Shown piece by piece: positions 1 to 9,769 of a stretch of DNA of 64,000 bases. This DNA is from Phymatolithon calcareum (taxonomy: Eukaryota > Rhodophyta > Florideophyceae > Hapalidiales): the NCBI GenBank assembly GCA_977006965.1, contig OZ345355.1, forward strand, positions 620,001 to 684,000. Reading direction: 5' to 3'. The position numbers were made by a program, and so were the translations under genes. How positions within the stretch are numbered: position 1 is the first letter of the stretch; every line of letters begins with the position of its first letter. The notes beneath the pieces were generated by a model, which was not told the origin of the DNA, did not search any database, and was given only the letters and a program-made list of their open reading frames with translations.

Positions 1-1
1 T

Positions 2-430
2 ACCGGTGCAAACATGCCGAATCCGAGAAACCATATGAGCGCTGTGGAGACGTGCGGCCGGTTCTTCTGGGTCGGGGGTCAGCATAAGGAGGAGGAAGCA
101 AACGGGAATCAGAAGACAGTGTCGGAGTATATTCCACATCTCAATAAGTGGAAGAATGTCGCGCCGCTTCCGAAACCTCTCGGACATATCTCGGCATCCG
201 TCATGGCATATAAGTGTGGTATCCTCGTTGTTGCCGGTACCTCACAGAGACGAAAACGTTCTAACGATGTGTATTGGTTTAACCCCGAGTCTAACAAATG
301 GAAGCGTATCGGAAAGTATCCCTTCGGGGCGGCCACACCAGTTTGTGGCGTATCGGGAAATAAGGTGATGTGTGCGACTGCTGGACACTGGAGCGTGCGG
401 AATCATGTTTACATGGGCACCTTGTATTGA
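2..430 (+). CDS. Kelch-repeat protein, C-terminal fragment (5' end outside window)
   Basis: The frame is already open at the left edge (codons before the Met at 14 are coding), so this is the 3' end of a longer gene. It holds about two and a half kelch-type blades: a GRFFWVGG strand, a spacer rich in charged residues, NKWKNVAPLP, then GILVVAG and SNKWKRIGKYPFG. The W-x6-P pattern after each spacer and the hydrophobic-Gly-Gly strands are typical of kelch beta-propellers, which usually act as protein-interaction scaffolds. Only the last blades are visible, so no partner domain (BTB, F-box, phosphatase) can be assigned. It ends with TGA-class termination before a stretch of about 290 bases with no gene. 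Confidence 0.7.
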   Translation, partial: TGANMPNPRNHMSAVETCGRFFWVGGQHKEEEANGNQKTVSEYIPHLNKWKNVAPLPKPLGHISASVMAYKCGILVVAGTSQRRKRSNDVYWFNPESNKWKRIGKYPFGAATPVCGVSGNKVMCATAGHWSVRNHVYMGTLY

Positions 431-717
431 TGTTTGCTTTGAAATTTCTAATTAATGTACTATTACGTAACTTGGCGATTACTAAACAACTGCTTGTAAC
501 GTGTATTATCTACATGCCCCGGAGCTGCGAGAGTCGGCAATTTTTAAGATGCTCGTTGGTACTTTCGTTGTTTTTCCGTTGCTTTTTGAAAACTTTTACG
601 CAATGCAGGGATAATTGAGGTCTTTTTGCGGTGTTTGTAGTTCCGTACTTTTCAACTTGAGAATAGAGATTTCCACTAGTCCAACACATGAATAGAAACA
701 GACTGGAGAGAAAAATG

Positions 718-1056
718 CTGTTTGGTAGTACATGGATTCCGCCCTGATTGGTGTGCCGCAATGCTCAAGGAATCTGGGAGAGAGGACCGAAGGAAATGAA
801 AGAAGGCAACTAGATGACCAGTTACTGTGAGCATCTTATATGGTTTCCAACCCGGGTCATCCCTTTGAAGGACGGCGGCTAAAGATTGGCTGCATAGAGA
901 TTTAGATGTTAAGCTCCCCGAAGCTATGCACTCTGTGCGGCTTAGAGCAGTTGTGACATCAAATACCACTCGTATCTGTTAAAGACTGTACCCGTAAGGA
1001 TGGGGAGTTGCTATAGGACAACTCTGCAACCTGTATTAAAGAAGAAGAAGAAGAAA
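718..1056 (+). mobile_element. 5'-truncated non-LTR retrotransposon (family D), 3' end
   Basis: This stretch is closely similar, in reverse complement, to 33288-33640. Both copies keep a short coding end (VVHGFRPxWCAA, LKExGREDRR), then about 250 bases of shared 3' sequence, and both stop at a TTAAAGAAGAAGAAG tail. A repeat whose copies share a 3' end with a microsatellite tail but differ upstream is what target-primed reverse transcription leaves. No catalytic residues remain here. The host sequence upstream (431-717) shows no gene. Confidence 0.7.
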
Positions 1057-1444
1057 AAAGCTGAGATTTGCTTTGAACTTACACTTCAAGAGATGAGATG
1101 AGAGCCAGTGCCGGCTCCGGTGCCGGCTCCGGTGCCAGCTTTCATGATATCTTCCAGCCTACAGTACCGCGGTACTGTAGGCGGGAAGCGTTCATTTCAT
1201 CAATAGAAGTGCTCGAAAAATACAGTGTACTATATTCTGGAATAGTGACCAATTATGAGACTCTGGATGCCAACAGCTGCAAGGCTATCACAAGGACTGT
1301 TCCCTTCAAGCCCCATCGTCATCGTCGTGGAGAAGCAAAGTTGTTTGCGCTTAAGGTTCTGAATACGAGCTATGGAAATAGGAAGCTGCAGGCTTTACGT
1401 TTCTCACTTTCTCGGAACAAAGAACAAGTTCTAGCTTTTTTTGC
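1057..1444. other. Intergenic; no supported gene
   Basis: A 118-codon open frame (1098-1454, plus) exists but shows no recognisable domain. Its start consists of a 12-base tandem repeat (TGCCGGCTCCGG, about 2.5 units at 1108-1138), and a 38-base palindrome interrupts it. I do not call it a gene. Confidence 0.5.
1151..1188. repeat. Near-perfect palindrome
   Basis: The inner 26 bases (1157-1182, GCCTACAGTACCG and its complement) form a perfect palindrome with no spacer. After one mismatch, CTTCC at 1151-1155 pairs with GGAAG at 1184-1188, giving 19-base arms with a single mismatch. It shares no sequence with the other palindromes in the window. Confidence 0.9.
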
Positions 1445-1512
1445 AACTGCATAGTTGTTTTATTTGAAAGCCCTCATTAACATTCCTAAGACAGTAAGGG
1501 AGCAACTTTTCA
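1445..1512 (-). mobile_element. LINE family C 3' end, short fragment
   Basis: Read on the minus strand, this contains a TGCTCCC...GTCTTAG block, then GAGGGCTTTCAAATAAA and CAACTA. The same order and sequence recur at 57959-58019 (plus) and, more diverged, at 49785-49850 (minus). The three copies share only this 3' end, consistent with severe 5' truncation of a LINE. No coding sequence is left. 1513-1685 shows nothing recognisable. Confidence 0.6.
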
Positions 1513-1689
1513 TAGCTTTCCCCCAAAGAGGGTGGATCGAAAAGCTTGGGATCCACTCGTCATATTTCCTATGGGGCTCAGGGTTGCAGCTCTATTGCAT
1601 CGTTGTCTACTCCATGTTGTCGTAAAAGACGATGGCGAAGAAAAGTAATTTGCTAAGAGCTTTTTCCGTGATGATAATCTCCTCTTGGG

Positions 1690-1878
1690 TGTAGACACGC
1701 AATGCTGCACGAGAGTAATTAGGAACAATTACATTCTCTGTGATATCATAACGCCCCTGCCCATTTGAAGCGGCGATCCTGATCGCACCTTAGACTGGGC
1801 ATCTCATCATAGCATCACAGAGGGAACCACCCATTTCAAGATAAACCTTACCTTCTCTTTTCACTCACAGTGATTACA
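1690..1878 (+). repeat. 5' LTR
   Basis: This is a 189-base direct repeat with TG...CA ends. Against the 3' LTR it differs by one transversion (CATCATAGC versus CATCATCGC) and one transition (GGGAACC versus GGGAATC). It is expected to hold the promoter and polyadenylation signal of the element; no clear TATA box was found by eye. Confidence 0.95.
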
Positions 1879-1934
1879 GAAATTTCTTTCCTGCAGGAGA
1901 ATGTTTGAGTGTTAAGACGAAGATTTTTCAAGAA

Positions 1935-3197
1935 ATGGATGACCATCGAACCATGGGAAGCGGAAGTATTTCGTCGGCGCAACCTACCGATCGGCAACCA
2001 ACCGCCGCGCTATTCCAACCCGTGAGCCACCCGATTTTGCGGAGTCTCGACCCAAGAGTTGTGACAAGGTTTTTGAAGGAGAGGAAGCGGTACGAAGATG
2101 AGGTCAACGAGAAGAAGAAGGAAGTCCCGCCGATGACGGTGGCATCTTACAAGGTGTCTATCGACAGGAGTCTTCTCGAGTCTATGTTCTTCCTTGGGAA
2201 GTTCAATGACATATCAAGAGCTAAGACAGCTGAAGCTCTGACATCGAACGATATTCAAAAGTTTATTGAAGGTTTGGTGCAAAAGAATGAAGACGACCAG
2301 GTACACCCGGAAATCATAGAGAAGGCTCTACACGGCCTTCGAATGCCAATGCACGTCGTACAAGCAGAGGCGAGGATCCTGGAGTTTGCTACAGATTTCT
2401 TCTCAAGATTAGAAGAAGCTGGGTACCCGAACTTCAAGCAAAACAATCCGAAGAAAACCATAGCCCTAATGCAGGATAAGGTTTTTCCAACAATTTTGAA
2501 GAAGGTAATGGAAAGGCACCTCGAATATCAGCAAGGATTGAAGCAGGACCTCAGAGCCTATATCAATTTACTGTGCAAGGAAGCTGAGATATGCCAAAGG
2601 GCAGAAGGCATACGCCCCAAGGTTACAAACTCAACACCGAAGAAGACGCAAAAATCTGAATTCCAAGTGGACACGAAACCAAAGAAGTGGATTCCAATAT
2701 GTCTTAATCCCCCATGTGAGGCCAAAGGAAAAAGGCACTTACTACGCGACTGCGAAGATTGCGAAGAAGGCGAGAAGAAACGGCTACTGGAGGAATACAA
2801 GAAGAAGAAAACGAAACAGAAAGGCGCGAAGAAAGTGTCGAGCGGAAACAGTGACGCATATCCAACAAATACCACACTCATCAAGGCAAGGTTTGGGGGA
2901 GTGGAATCAAGACTGATATGCGCAGATGCGGGCTCAGATATCAATCTCATGCCTCCGGACCTTTATGCAACGTTAATGGAAACCGGAGCCCGAATCGAAA
3001 CAAAGACGTTCCAAAATGAACGAAAATATGGATTGGCAGCAGCAACCAATTCAGAGAACAAACCTATCTATATCTCCTGTAATAAGGAGGTGAAGGTTAC
3101 AATAGAGCTCTTCATCCGTCATGCAAAAACGCTCACAATACGAGAATTGGCGTGGCAGGTTGCAGACCAAGAGGTTAAAGAGCCCCTACTTGGATGA
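1935..3197 (+). pseudogene. gag: Ty3/gypsy gag plus N-terminal part of protease (frame broken by TGA)
   Basis: The open frame extends a little upstream (TTG at 1905), but the first ATG is 1935. About 260 residues of alpha-helical, charged capsid-like sequence precede a zinc knuckle with spacing C-x4-C-x6-H-x4-C (CLNPPC ... HLLRDC, about 2700-2751), then a Lys-rich tract. A retropepsin-like stretch follows (ICADAGSDINLMP, about 2917), where the usual D-T/S-G active-site triad reads D-A-G. The frame stops at TGA 3195-3197 in the middle of the protease homology, and homology resumes in the same frame after it. Programmed readthrough is possible but the position inside a domain makes a nonsense mutation more likely. 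Gag would form the particle; the protease would cut the polyprotein. Confidence 0.9.
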
Positions 3198-6100
3198 CCA
3201 ATACTAGAAGCACTTGGACTAGACACAAAAAGCGTCCTTGAAGCAGCATGCGATCGATATGAAGGTGTTGTGCAAGCTAATCATCTCATCAATGAAAAGC
3301 AGTATCGTCAAGGAACTATTGCCAGAATCATGTCAGATGGAGTATATCATTCCGATAAGGCCGCTTATGATTACGATGACGGATCTGACAGCGATGAAGA
3401 CTGGTTGGACTTGGGTACCGATACCAAGGAGGAGATGGACGAAGCTCTGGCAAAAATGATGACTAAAGCAACGGAAGAAGGACTGTCAAAATCTGGACAG
3501 GAAACGTTACGCGAGATGCTAGAAACGTATCGAGATGTTTTTAGATTACGCCTTGGAAATGACCCGCCCGCTAGGGTCGAACCGATGAGAGTCGTATTGA
3601 AGCCCGGCACCACACCAGTGATATGCAAGCCGAGGCGATACACGGCCGACCAACGCGATTTCATGTCCAAGTATATGTCCAAGCTAGAGGAGTATGGGTT
3701 TATTGCGCCTAACTCAAACGCCACGTGGGCCGCAGCACCACTATTGGTACCGAAAGCACCACCAGCGAATTATCGAATGACGTTCGATCTAACCCCGGCG
3801 AATGCAAGGACTGTACCTGTGTCATGGCCAATGCCGAATATTGATGCAGAACTCATGGATGTCGCTGGGAGCAAGTTCTTTGCTACGATGGACTTTTGCA
3901 GTGGGTACTGGCAACTACCGCTGGACGAAGAAGGTCAGAATGCGCACAGTTTCCACACGCCATTTGGGATATTCAAGCCATTACGGACATTGCAAGGTGC
4001 GATGAACAGCGGAGCGAATTTTCAATCCCGAGTCGAACCGTGCTTTGTGACCCTGCGAGAATTTTTGAAGGCTTGGCTTGACGATTTTCTTTTTCACGCA
4101 AAAACAGAACCAAGTCTTTTAATGGCATTGAGAGAATGTCTCAAGGTTTGTGAAGAGAGACAACTCAAAATCAGCGCAAGGAAGTCAGAGCTATTCACTA
4201 AGCAAGTACGTTGGTGTGGCCGACTGATTGATGAACATGGGATACAATGTGATCCCCGGAGACTCAGTGGTCTCAAAGAGATACATATGCCCAAGAATGC
4301 AGCAGAGCTATGCCAATACTTACACTGCGTCCAGTGGATGGCTTCAAGTATACCTGATTTCGCACACCGAAGTGAAGCGCTACGAGGCGTTCTGGAAACT
4401 GCTTACGACAAAGCGGGGTCGCGCAAGAAGAAAGCGATTCAAAAATTTTCGTTGGGCATCCTCGGGTGGGGACCAGAACACGAAGAGTCATTCAAGTCGC
4501 TGCAAGAAACTCTCCGAAATGCGGTAAAGCTATCACACCGAGACTATAGCAAAGCGATCTGTATATTTACGGATGCCTCGGATGCGCATTGGGCCGCCGT
4601 GGTTACGCAATGCGATGAGAGCGAACTGGCAAAGGACATAATGCGGCAAAAGCATGAGCCGCTGGCATTTCTTAGTTCATCTTTCAAGAGAGCACAAGAA
4701 CGATGGAGCACATTCGAGAAGGAAGCCTATGCCATTTTGAAGTGCTTCCGGAAGCTCGACTACATGCTCGCAGGGGAAACAAACATCCACCTATACACTG
4801 ATCATAGGAACCTGCTATTTGCATTTCATCCGATGGTAATGGTACCAAGGATTGGCAGCCACGTGATCAGCAAGGTTCAAAGATGGGCCGTGTACTTATC
4901 GGCGTTCTCGTGCACAATTGATCATGTGGAAGGCGAGCGAAACGTTATGCCTGATATTATGTCACGATGGCTATCTGGGTATAGAGGCAAGAAAGGCATG
5001 AGCCGCAGGGTTTCTGAAATATCGATGGAAAACGACATCGTGGAATCACCTTTCAGCGAAGATTTTGTGTGGCCAACAACACCTATGATCATCGCGGAAC
5101 AGAAGAAACATGAAAAATCAAGGCCGGCAACAGCGGAAAAGAAGGAAGGGGATCTGCACTACCTAAGCAAACAAGTTTGGATCCCGGAGGAATCAATCGA
5201 ACTCCAGCTTAAGGCCCTGACTGTAGCACATTGCGGTGCAGGTAGACACAGCGGATTCGAATCAACAAGCAGCGCTTTGAAAGAGAAGTTTTTTTGGGGC
5301 TCAATTGTTAACGATTGCAAGGAGTTCGTGAAAAAGTGCATTCACTGCATCAAGATCCCACGCCCACTTTCATCGGTATTACACGGAAATGCGCCCAACG
5401 AAGTAATACATTTCGATTTTTTGTATATGGGTCCAAGTACTACCGGGCACAAATACATTTTCGTCATCAAGGACGATTTGTCGTCTTATGTATGGCTTTG
5501 TCCATCCGTCGCTGCAAACGCGGACACAGCAGCTGAAGAACTGGCACGCTGGATGCGCACATTCACCGTTATGAACAACTGGGTATCGGATCAAGGATCG
5601 CATTTCAAGAACGTTTTGATGGAAAATCTCGCTGATATCCACAAAATCAGACACTCATTCACGGTAGCATACTCCCCGTGGGTAAACGGAACCGTTGAAA
5701 GAGTAATGCGAACTGTGCTTGCAGCTTGCAACGCTCTTTTGTCCGAATTGAAACTCGCGCCCCAGGATTGGACTGCGGTGACAGGCATGCTGATGACCGT
5801 TATCAACGAATGTCCCCTCAAGAGGCTGGGTTCGAACACCGATGGAACATACAGAAGTCCGCTTCAAGTCATGACTGGTATCAAGCCAATGCGTACACAA
5901 CTAGTCATTGGCTGCGAGGCACATAATGGGAAGATGAGAAGCATTGAAAAGGCAAGGGCTATGCAATTACTCGAGATTAACACGCTTCAGTCTTCAATCG
6001 AGAACATGCACAAAGATGTCGCGGAAAAGGTCAGCAAGAATCGGTTGAAGCAAATCAAGCAACACAACAAAAACACTAACATAGTAAGTCATCAATTTCA

Positions 6101-6566
6101 ATTAGGTGATTTTGTGGTTGTACGCGTTCCGGACGGCAAGAAGAAGAAGCACAAACTGCAGTTCAAATGGATCGGTCCCAAGCGAGTGACTGCAATTGTC
6201 AGCGAATTGGTCTACGATGTAACAAGCATAGTGGATGGGAAAACGGATCGGGTCCATGCCAGCAGAATGCAATTGTACCGTGCTGATGTTGATGGAAGTA
6301 AGGCGAGCAATGAGCTGACGAAACAAGCAGAACACTCCGAGACCAAGTACGAGATAATCGAAAGACTCGTGGATATAGGAGAAGCACCAGATGGAGTCTT
6401 CGTACAAGTTCAGTGGTCAGGTTTGCCGGACAGAAGTGATTGGACGTGGCAGAAAATAGAAGAACTTCATGAAGATGTACCCGAAGAGCTTGCAACATTT
6501 TTGTCCAACACACGCAAGAAAAAGCTGGCGAAGAAGGCCAAGCAAACATTGCGCATCAATGATTAA
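3198..6566 (+). CDS. pol: Ty3/gypsy pol: protease end, RT, RNase H, integrase, chromodomain
   Basis: This is in the same frame as gag, continuing directly after the TGA with PILEALGLDT of the protease. The reverse transcriptase shows TFDLTPANARTVP, FATMDFCSGYWQLPL and the catalytic box as WLDDF (about 4074-4088). RNase H follows with FTDASDAHWA, FEKEAYA and LYTDHRNL. The integrase has an H-H-C-C zinc module (HCGAGRHSGFE ... CIHC, about 5230-5346) and a D-D-E core: FDFLYM (about 5410), WVSDQGSHF (about 5583) and WVNGTVERV (about 5680-5700). A chromodomain at the C-terminus (YEIIERLVDIG ... VQWSGLP ... WTWQ, about 6348-6460) probably guides integration to marked chromatin, as in chromoviruses. 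All catalytic residues of RT, RNase H and integrase are present. Without suppression of the upstream TGA, translation from gag cannot reach it. Confidence 0.93.
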   Translation, partial: PILEALGLDTKSVLEAACDRYEGVVQANHLINEKQYRQGTIARIMSDGVYHSDKAAYDYDDGSDSDEDWLDLGTDTKEEMDEALAKMMTKATEEGLSKSGQETLREMLETYRDVFRLRLGNDPPARVEPMRVVLKPGTTPVICKPRRYTADQRDFMSKYMSKLEEYGFIAPNSNATWAAAPLLVPKAPPANYRMTFDLTPANARTVPVSWPMPNIDAELMDVAGSKFFATMDFCSGYWQLPLDEEGQNAHSFHTPFGIFKPLRTLQGAMNSGANFQSRVEPCFVTLREFLKAWLDDFLFHAKTEPSLLMALRECLKVCEERQLKISARKSELFTKQVRWCGRLIDEHGIQCDPRRLSGLKEIHMPKNAAELCQYLHCVQWMASSIPDFAHRSEALRGVLETAYDKAGSRKKKAIQKFSLGILGWGPEHEESFKSLQETLRNAVKLSHRDYSKAICIFTDASDAHWAAVVTQCDESELAKDIMRQKHEPLAFLSSSFKRAQERWSTFEKEAYAILKCFRKLDYMLAGETNIHLYTDHRNLLFAFHPMVMVPRIGSHVISKVQRWAVYLSAFSCTIDHVEGERNVMPDIMSRWLSGYRGKKGMSRRVSEISMENDIVESPFSEDFVWPTTPMIIAEQKKHEKSRPATAEKKEGDLHYLSKQVWIPEESIELQLKALTVAHCGAGRHSGFESTSSALKEKFFWGSIVNDCKEFVKKCIHCIKIPRPLSSVLHGNAPNEVIHFDFLYMGPSTTGHKYIFVIKDDLSSYVWLCPSVAANADTAAEELARWMRTFTVMNNWVSDQGSHFKNVLMENLADIHKIRHSFTVAYSPWVNGTVERVMRTVLAACNALLSELKLAPQDWTAVTGMLMTVINECPLKRLGSNTDGTYRSPLQVMTGIKPMRTQLVIGCEAHNGKMRSIEKARAMQLLEINTLQSSIENMHKDVAEKVSKNRLKQIKQHNKNTNIVSHQFQLGDFVVVRVPDGKKKKHKLQFKWIGPKRVTAIVSELVYDVTSIVDGKTDRVHASRMQLYRADVDGSKASNELTKQAEHSETKYEIIERLVDIGEAPDGVFVQVQWSGLPDRSDWTWQKIEELHEDVPEELATFLSNTRKKKLAKKAKQTLRIND

Positions 6567-6591
6567 TACACTCTTCGAGTGTATGGGGCAC
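6566..6591 (+). other. Hairpin and short G-run in the polypurine-tract position
   Basis: ATACACTC (6566-6573) pairs perfectly with GAGTGTAT (6577-6584) around the loop TTC. GGGGCAC then leads to the 3' LTR at 6592. Where a polypurine tract would prime plus-strand DNA, only a 4-base G run is present, preceded by this 8-bp stem, which overlaps the pol stop codon. A role of the stem in placing the primer is a guess. Confidence 0.6.
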
Positions 6592-6780
6592 TGTAGACAC
6601 GCAATGCTGCACGAGAGTAATTAGGAACAATTACATTCTCTGTGATATCATAACGCCCCTGCCCATTTGAAGCGGCGATCCTGATCGCACCTTAGACTGG
6701 GCATCTCATCATCGCATCACAGAGGGAATCACCCATTTCAAGATAAACCTTACCTTCTCTTTTCACTCACAGTGATTACA
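6592..6780 (+). repeat. 3' LTR
   Basis: This 189-base repeat matches 1690-1878 at 187 of 189 positions and is followed by the target duplication TGGG. Beyond it, 6785-7062 shows no gene that I can support. Confidence 0.95.
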
Positions 6781-7062
6781 TGGGTCATTAAGATTTAAAT
6801 GAGCTGAAGTGCCCTTCTTTCAGATTTATTGAATTTCGATAAGAGCTGAGGACGTCCCGCAAGTCTTCGATGAGCGCTCGCCAAGTCAACCAATTAAGTG
6901 CAGTTTTTGATCCCAGAGAAGAGATATTCGAGTATGATATGTCTCCGAACTTGATGGACCGCACCTGCTTCGTTCTCATTGTCGGGAACTCGGAGAAAGG
7001 CGAAGGAGATATTCCTCAGAAATTTTTATAAGTTTGCTTGCAATGCGAGAACAATCGTTAGG

Positions 7063-7590
7063 TTAGCATGATTCAGATTCATTGTCTTTCGTGCAGCAGC
7101 ACGAAATCTCAAAAAACACGAAGAACAGGATAACAGCAGTCGTCATGAGTGTTGTGAGTAAGATGCCCCAGACACCAAGATGAATCGCTGAGCGAACTCT
7201 GCCGTTGAACGTCACGTCCTGTAGCGGGAAGGTTCCAAGAAGCGCCGCGCACTTGAAATTTATCCCCTTCCAATTCATGTCATTTATTCCGAGCAGAAGA
7301 AGGCGCTTTCGTGCAATCGTGTTGCATCGCTTACTGAGCACAATCGCTGACACACCGAGTGCGAAACTTGGTAGAAATGGGATCCATGCAAATGCCAATG
7401 AAGCAATGCCTAAATTTGCAGAGGTGCGGCGATCGGTTTTGCTCATCATTGTGTGCAGCTTGAGATCACTGCGGAAACTTTGACATAGCGATTCAGAGAG
7501 CAGCGGAGGCTGTTCCAGTTCGGCATGTATGCATGAGCTCCAAAGTAGGAAACAGACAAGAGGCAGGAGAGGTGCAAATCGTAATGTCAT
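7063..7590 (-). CDS. Hypothetical secretory-pathway membrane protein, 175 aa
   Basis: No family was recognised. The ATG lies at 7590. Residues 1-23 look like a cleavable signal peptide (MTLRFAP then a Leu/Val/Phe-rich core ending SSCIHA). Two further hydrophobic segments at about 60-86 and 136-161 are likely membrane spans, giving a hairpin-type protein with an extracellular or lumenal N-part. Near the C-terminus a CCC cluster (ISCCCTKD) follows the last span and could be palmitoylated. An overlapping minus-strand frame in another phase (7493-7966) is less gene-like. The start codon is embedded in a 23-base palindrome (7576-7598). With no homology the gene call rests on the signal peptide and spans. 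Confidence 0.5.
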   Translation of the reverse strand: MTLRFAPLLPLVCFLLWSSCIHAELEQPPLLSESLCQSFRSDLKLHTMMSKTDRRTSANLGIASLAFAWIPFLPSFALGVSAIVLSKRCNTIARKRLLLLGINDMNWKGINFKCAALLGTFPLQDVTFNGRVRSAIHLGVWGILLTTLMTTAVILFFVFFEISCCCTKDNESESC

Positions 7591-7598
7591 TACGATTT
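7576..7598. repeat. Palindrome over a start codon
   Basis: AAATCGTAATG, a single central T, then CATTACGATTT: perfect 11-base arms. The initiation codon of the minus-strand ORF (7588-7590) lies in one arm, so the transcript would start translation inside a hairpin. Confidence 0.9.
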
Positions 7599-9769
7599 TT
7601 TATTGTGCTTAGTCGAGGTGGGATTGCTTTCCGAATGAAAATTGCCGCGCTTCTTTTCCTTCTATCCTCTTGTTTTGATGCGGCTATACGTCGGATCGAG
7701 AACTCAGCAGTACTCAATGAAAAGCTCTGGCTGACCTCAAACTCGATACACTTCGAACCCAGAAATAGTAGATTGTATGGATAATGATTCTTTTTCGTTT
7801 CGCAGATGACTTGGATATTATGTCTGTGAGTAGCACGAAGAAGGGCCTTAAAGTCCAACCAATGGAAAAATGACGTCATGTCGATAAATGTGGTGTAAAT
7901 GTCCCTGGTCCGACAAGGTCTAGACCCTGATCCATTGCGCGAAACATTGGCGTTTTGCAGCTGCACATACGTCTCACCCGATGTGAGCTGGCAATACGCG
8001 ACAGAAAGAGGACAGCGCTTGTGAGCGATTTCTCGATATATGTCCCGAAAAACGCACTGTATTTAAGTCAGTCCATTCGACGATTTTATCTGCACTTTCT
8101 GGCTTGTTTACTGGAAATTCTAATTTCGTTAGAAGCGTGCTTCGAATGGACAAGAAGTCTTGTGGTATCTCGATCGTATGTCCTGTCCCTCCTGTTCAAA
8201 TCCGAAAGACATCGACGCAACTTTGATGACTTATTCACGGGCCAGAGTCCGAAGACAATAGCGGTACTCGCAGAGCCAAGCACCTTGCCCTTTTAACCTG
8301 ACTTCGTTGCAAATATAGATCTGCTTAGGGAATCTCAATGGGTTCTTGTGATCTCGTCCTACTGAAAGTAATCTACAGTATTTTCGATAGAGATGAAACT
8401 TTTCTACTGGAAACGAAATGGATAGCCGTCTGCAAGACTCCGCCAACTTGATTACAGCTCGAAGGTCAAAACTCTACACAATATCCAGCGATGATTTTTA
8501 GTAGCAGACGCTGAATCTACAGAGTGTAGTCAACTGCTCGGTCTTCCGAAGCAGCAAACATTACTACAGGCTTACGAAGAGTAAAAAATTTCGCTGAACA
8601 CTCACTGAAGGCCTGAAACGACGAAAATGTCGCAGCTACGAAAACGATAGTCAGGTGCAAGTTCAATCGGCCATCTAGCCTCTCGTTCATTAAAAGGCGT
8701 CGCTCGCCGGACAATTGCGACGGAGAAGATTGTACGATCCCAAAAAGAGCGAAACTTATTCTGCGGGGCGCACATTGAAGCAACTGAAATCGGAACATTC
8801 GAACCCAAAGAACAATAATTCGTCGAAAGAGAAGATAACCAGCCGTACGACGAAGAATTTCTGGAGATATTCTCGAGATGAGAGCTTCAAATAGCCATTA
8901 ATAGCTGTGCCGCGAAGAATATAGCTGGCACAGATATCATATACAAGGCTTGGGACATCTTGATAGGAAGGGGGCTGCCAAGTACATCAAAAATGAAGAA
9001 AACATTTCCTCTTGTATGACAAACGAGGCTCGGCCGCGCAGTCGAAATCCCAGGAACCAGTTCATATGTTGCGGTGGGGCGGAAAAAGCCGAATGTATAC
9101 CATCTTCTGCAGAACTCTCGGCCCTCTTTCATGCATTGTATTACGACTAATTGGAATGCAAATGTGGACGTTTCAATGGCAGAGAAGATCTGCCATACCG
9201 AACGTTTTGCCTGATACGCGAAGGAAATCATTGCCTTTTCGCGCCAGTGCAACAAGTTCCATGCAAGGCTGGATCATGCAAACAGTCTTCACGATGGGCC
9301 ACTCAGGGCTATTTGGAACCTTGAGAGATATGAATTATCGGTGGACAGACTGGAATTGGAAAGAAGCTGCCCCGCACTGTGGATTACTTAGACCCCCATG
9401 CCATAGAGCCCCATAATGAGCTTGTTTGTGTCCTCAACAAATGGAAGGCGATTGCGATCGGGCTGGACTCTATGACTAGAACCTAAAGGTGTTATACAGG
9501 CTAGGTTATTGAAGAGGAAACACTGTCTTACGCAAGTGGGACGACAAGGGGCGTTTTAATTGGCATGTTTGCCACGTTGTCCGTAGGAATATCCGAGTAG
9601 AGAAACGTATTAGTAGAGGGCTTTGACGGGGAAGAGCGCAAGACGCTTTGCCTTGACCAAGAAGAATGGGGCGTCATATCAGCACCAAAGCCGAGGGTGC
9701 CGAGTGGGTCCGGATCCGCGGCAGACAAAATTGTTTGTCGTAAGAAAAAGAGGAGCTAATGAACGAAGT
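7599..9769. other. Long intergenic stretch, no supported gene
   Basis: Several open frames of 60-157 codons occur on both strands, but none has a recognisable domain, and the larger ones overlap each other. It may contain very old transposon sequence or an intron-bearing gene that I cannot resolve. Confidence 0.4.

Larger units (their letters stand above)
1690..6780 (+). mobile_element. Complete Ty3/gypsy LTR retrotransposon with chromodomain
   Basis: Two 189-bp direct repeats bound the element (1690-1878 and 6592-6780). They begin TGTAGACACG, end GTGATTACA and differ at only two positions. TGGG at 1686-1689 recurs at 6781-6784 as a 4-bp target duplication; the following T is shared with the LTR start, so 5 bp is also possible. 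Between the LTRs lies one gag-pol frame in the order gag, zinc knuckle, protease, reverse transcriptase, RNase H, integrase, chromodomain, which is the Ty3/gypsy order. High LTR identity implies recent insertion. One in-frame TGA (3195-3197) interrupts the polyprotein. The sequence just inside the 5' LTR (1879 on) does not start with the TGG expected of a tRNA 3'-end primer site, so priming may differ. Confidence 0.96.

Noticed and set aside
1098-1454. 118-codon open frame
   Set aside because: Starts in a tandem repeat and includes a long palindrome; no domain, so no support as a gene.
3195-3197. UGA read as an amino acid by a variant genetic code
   Set aside because: Host ORFs here end with ordinary stops including TGA, and the interrupted frames are all transposon or pseudogene copies.
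7493-7966. 157-codon minus-strand frame overlapping the membrane-protein ORF
   Set aside because: No signal, domain or composition bias; the overlapping frame has a signal peptide and membrane spans.
8887-9255. 122-codon minus-strand frame with hydrophobic end
   Set aside because: No motif, no promoter, and the plus strand is equally open; likely chance.
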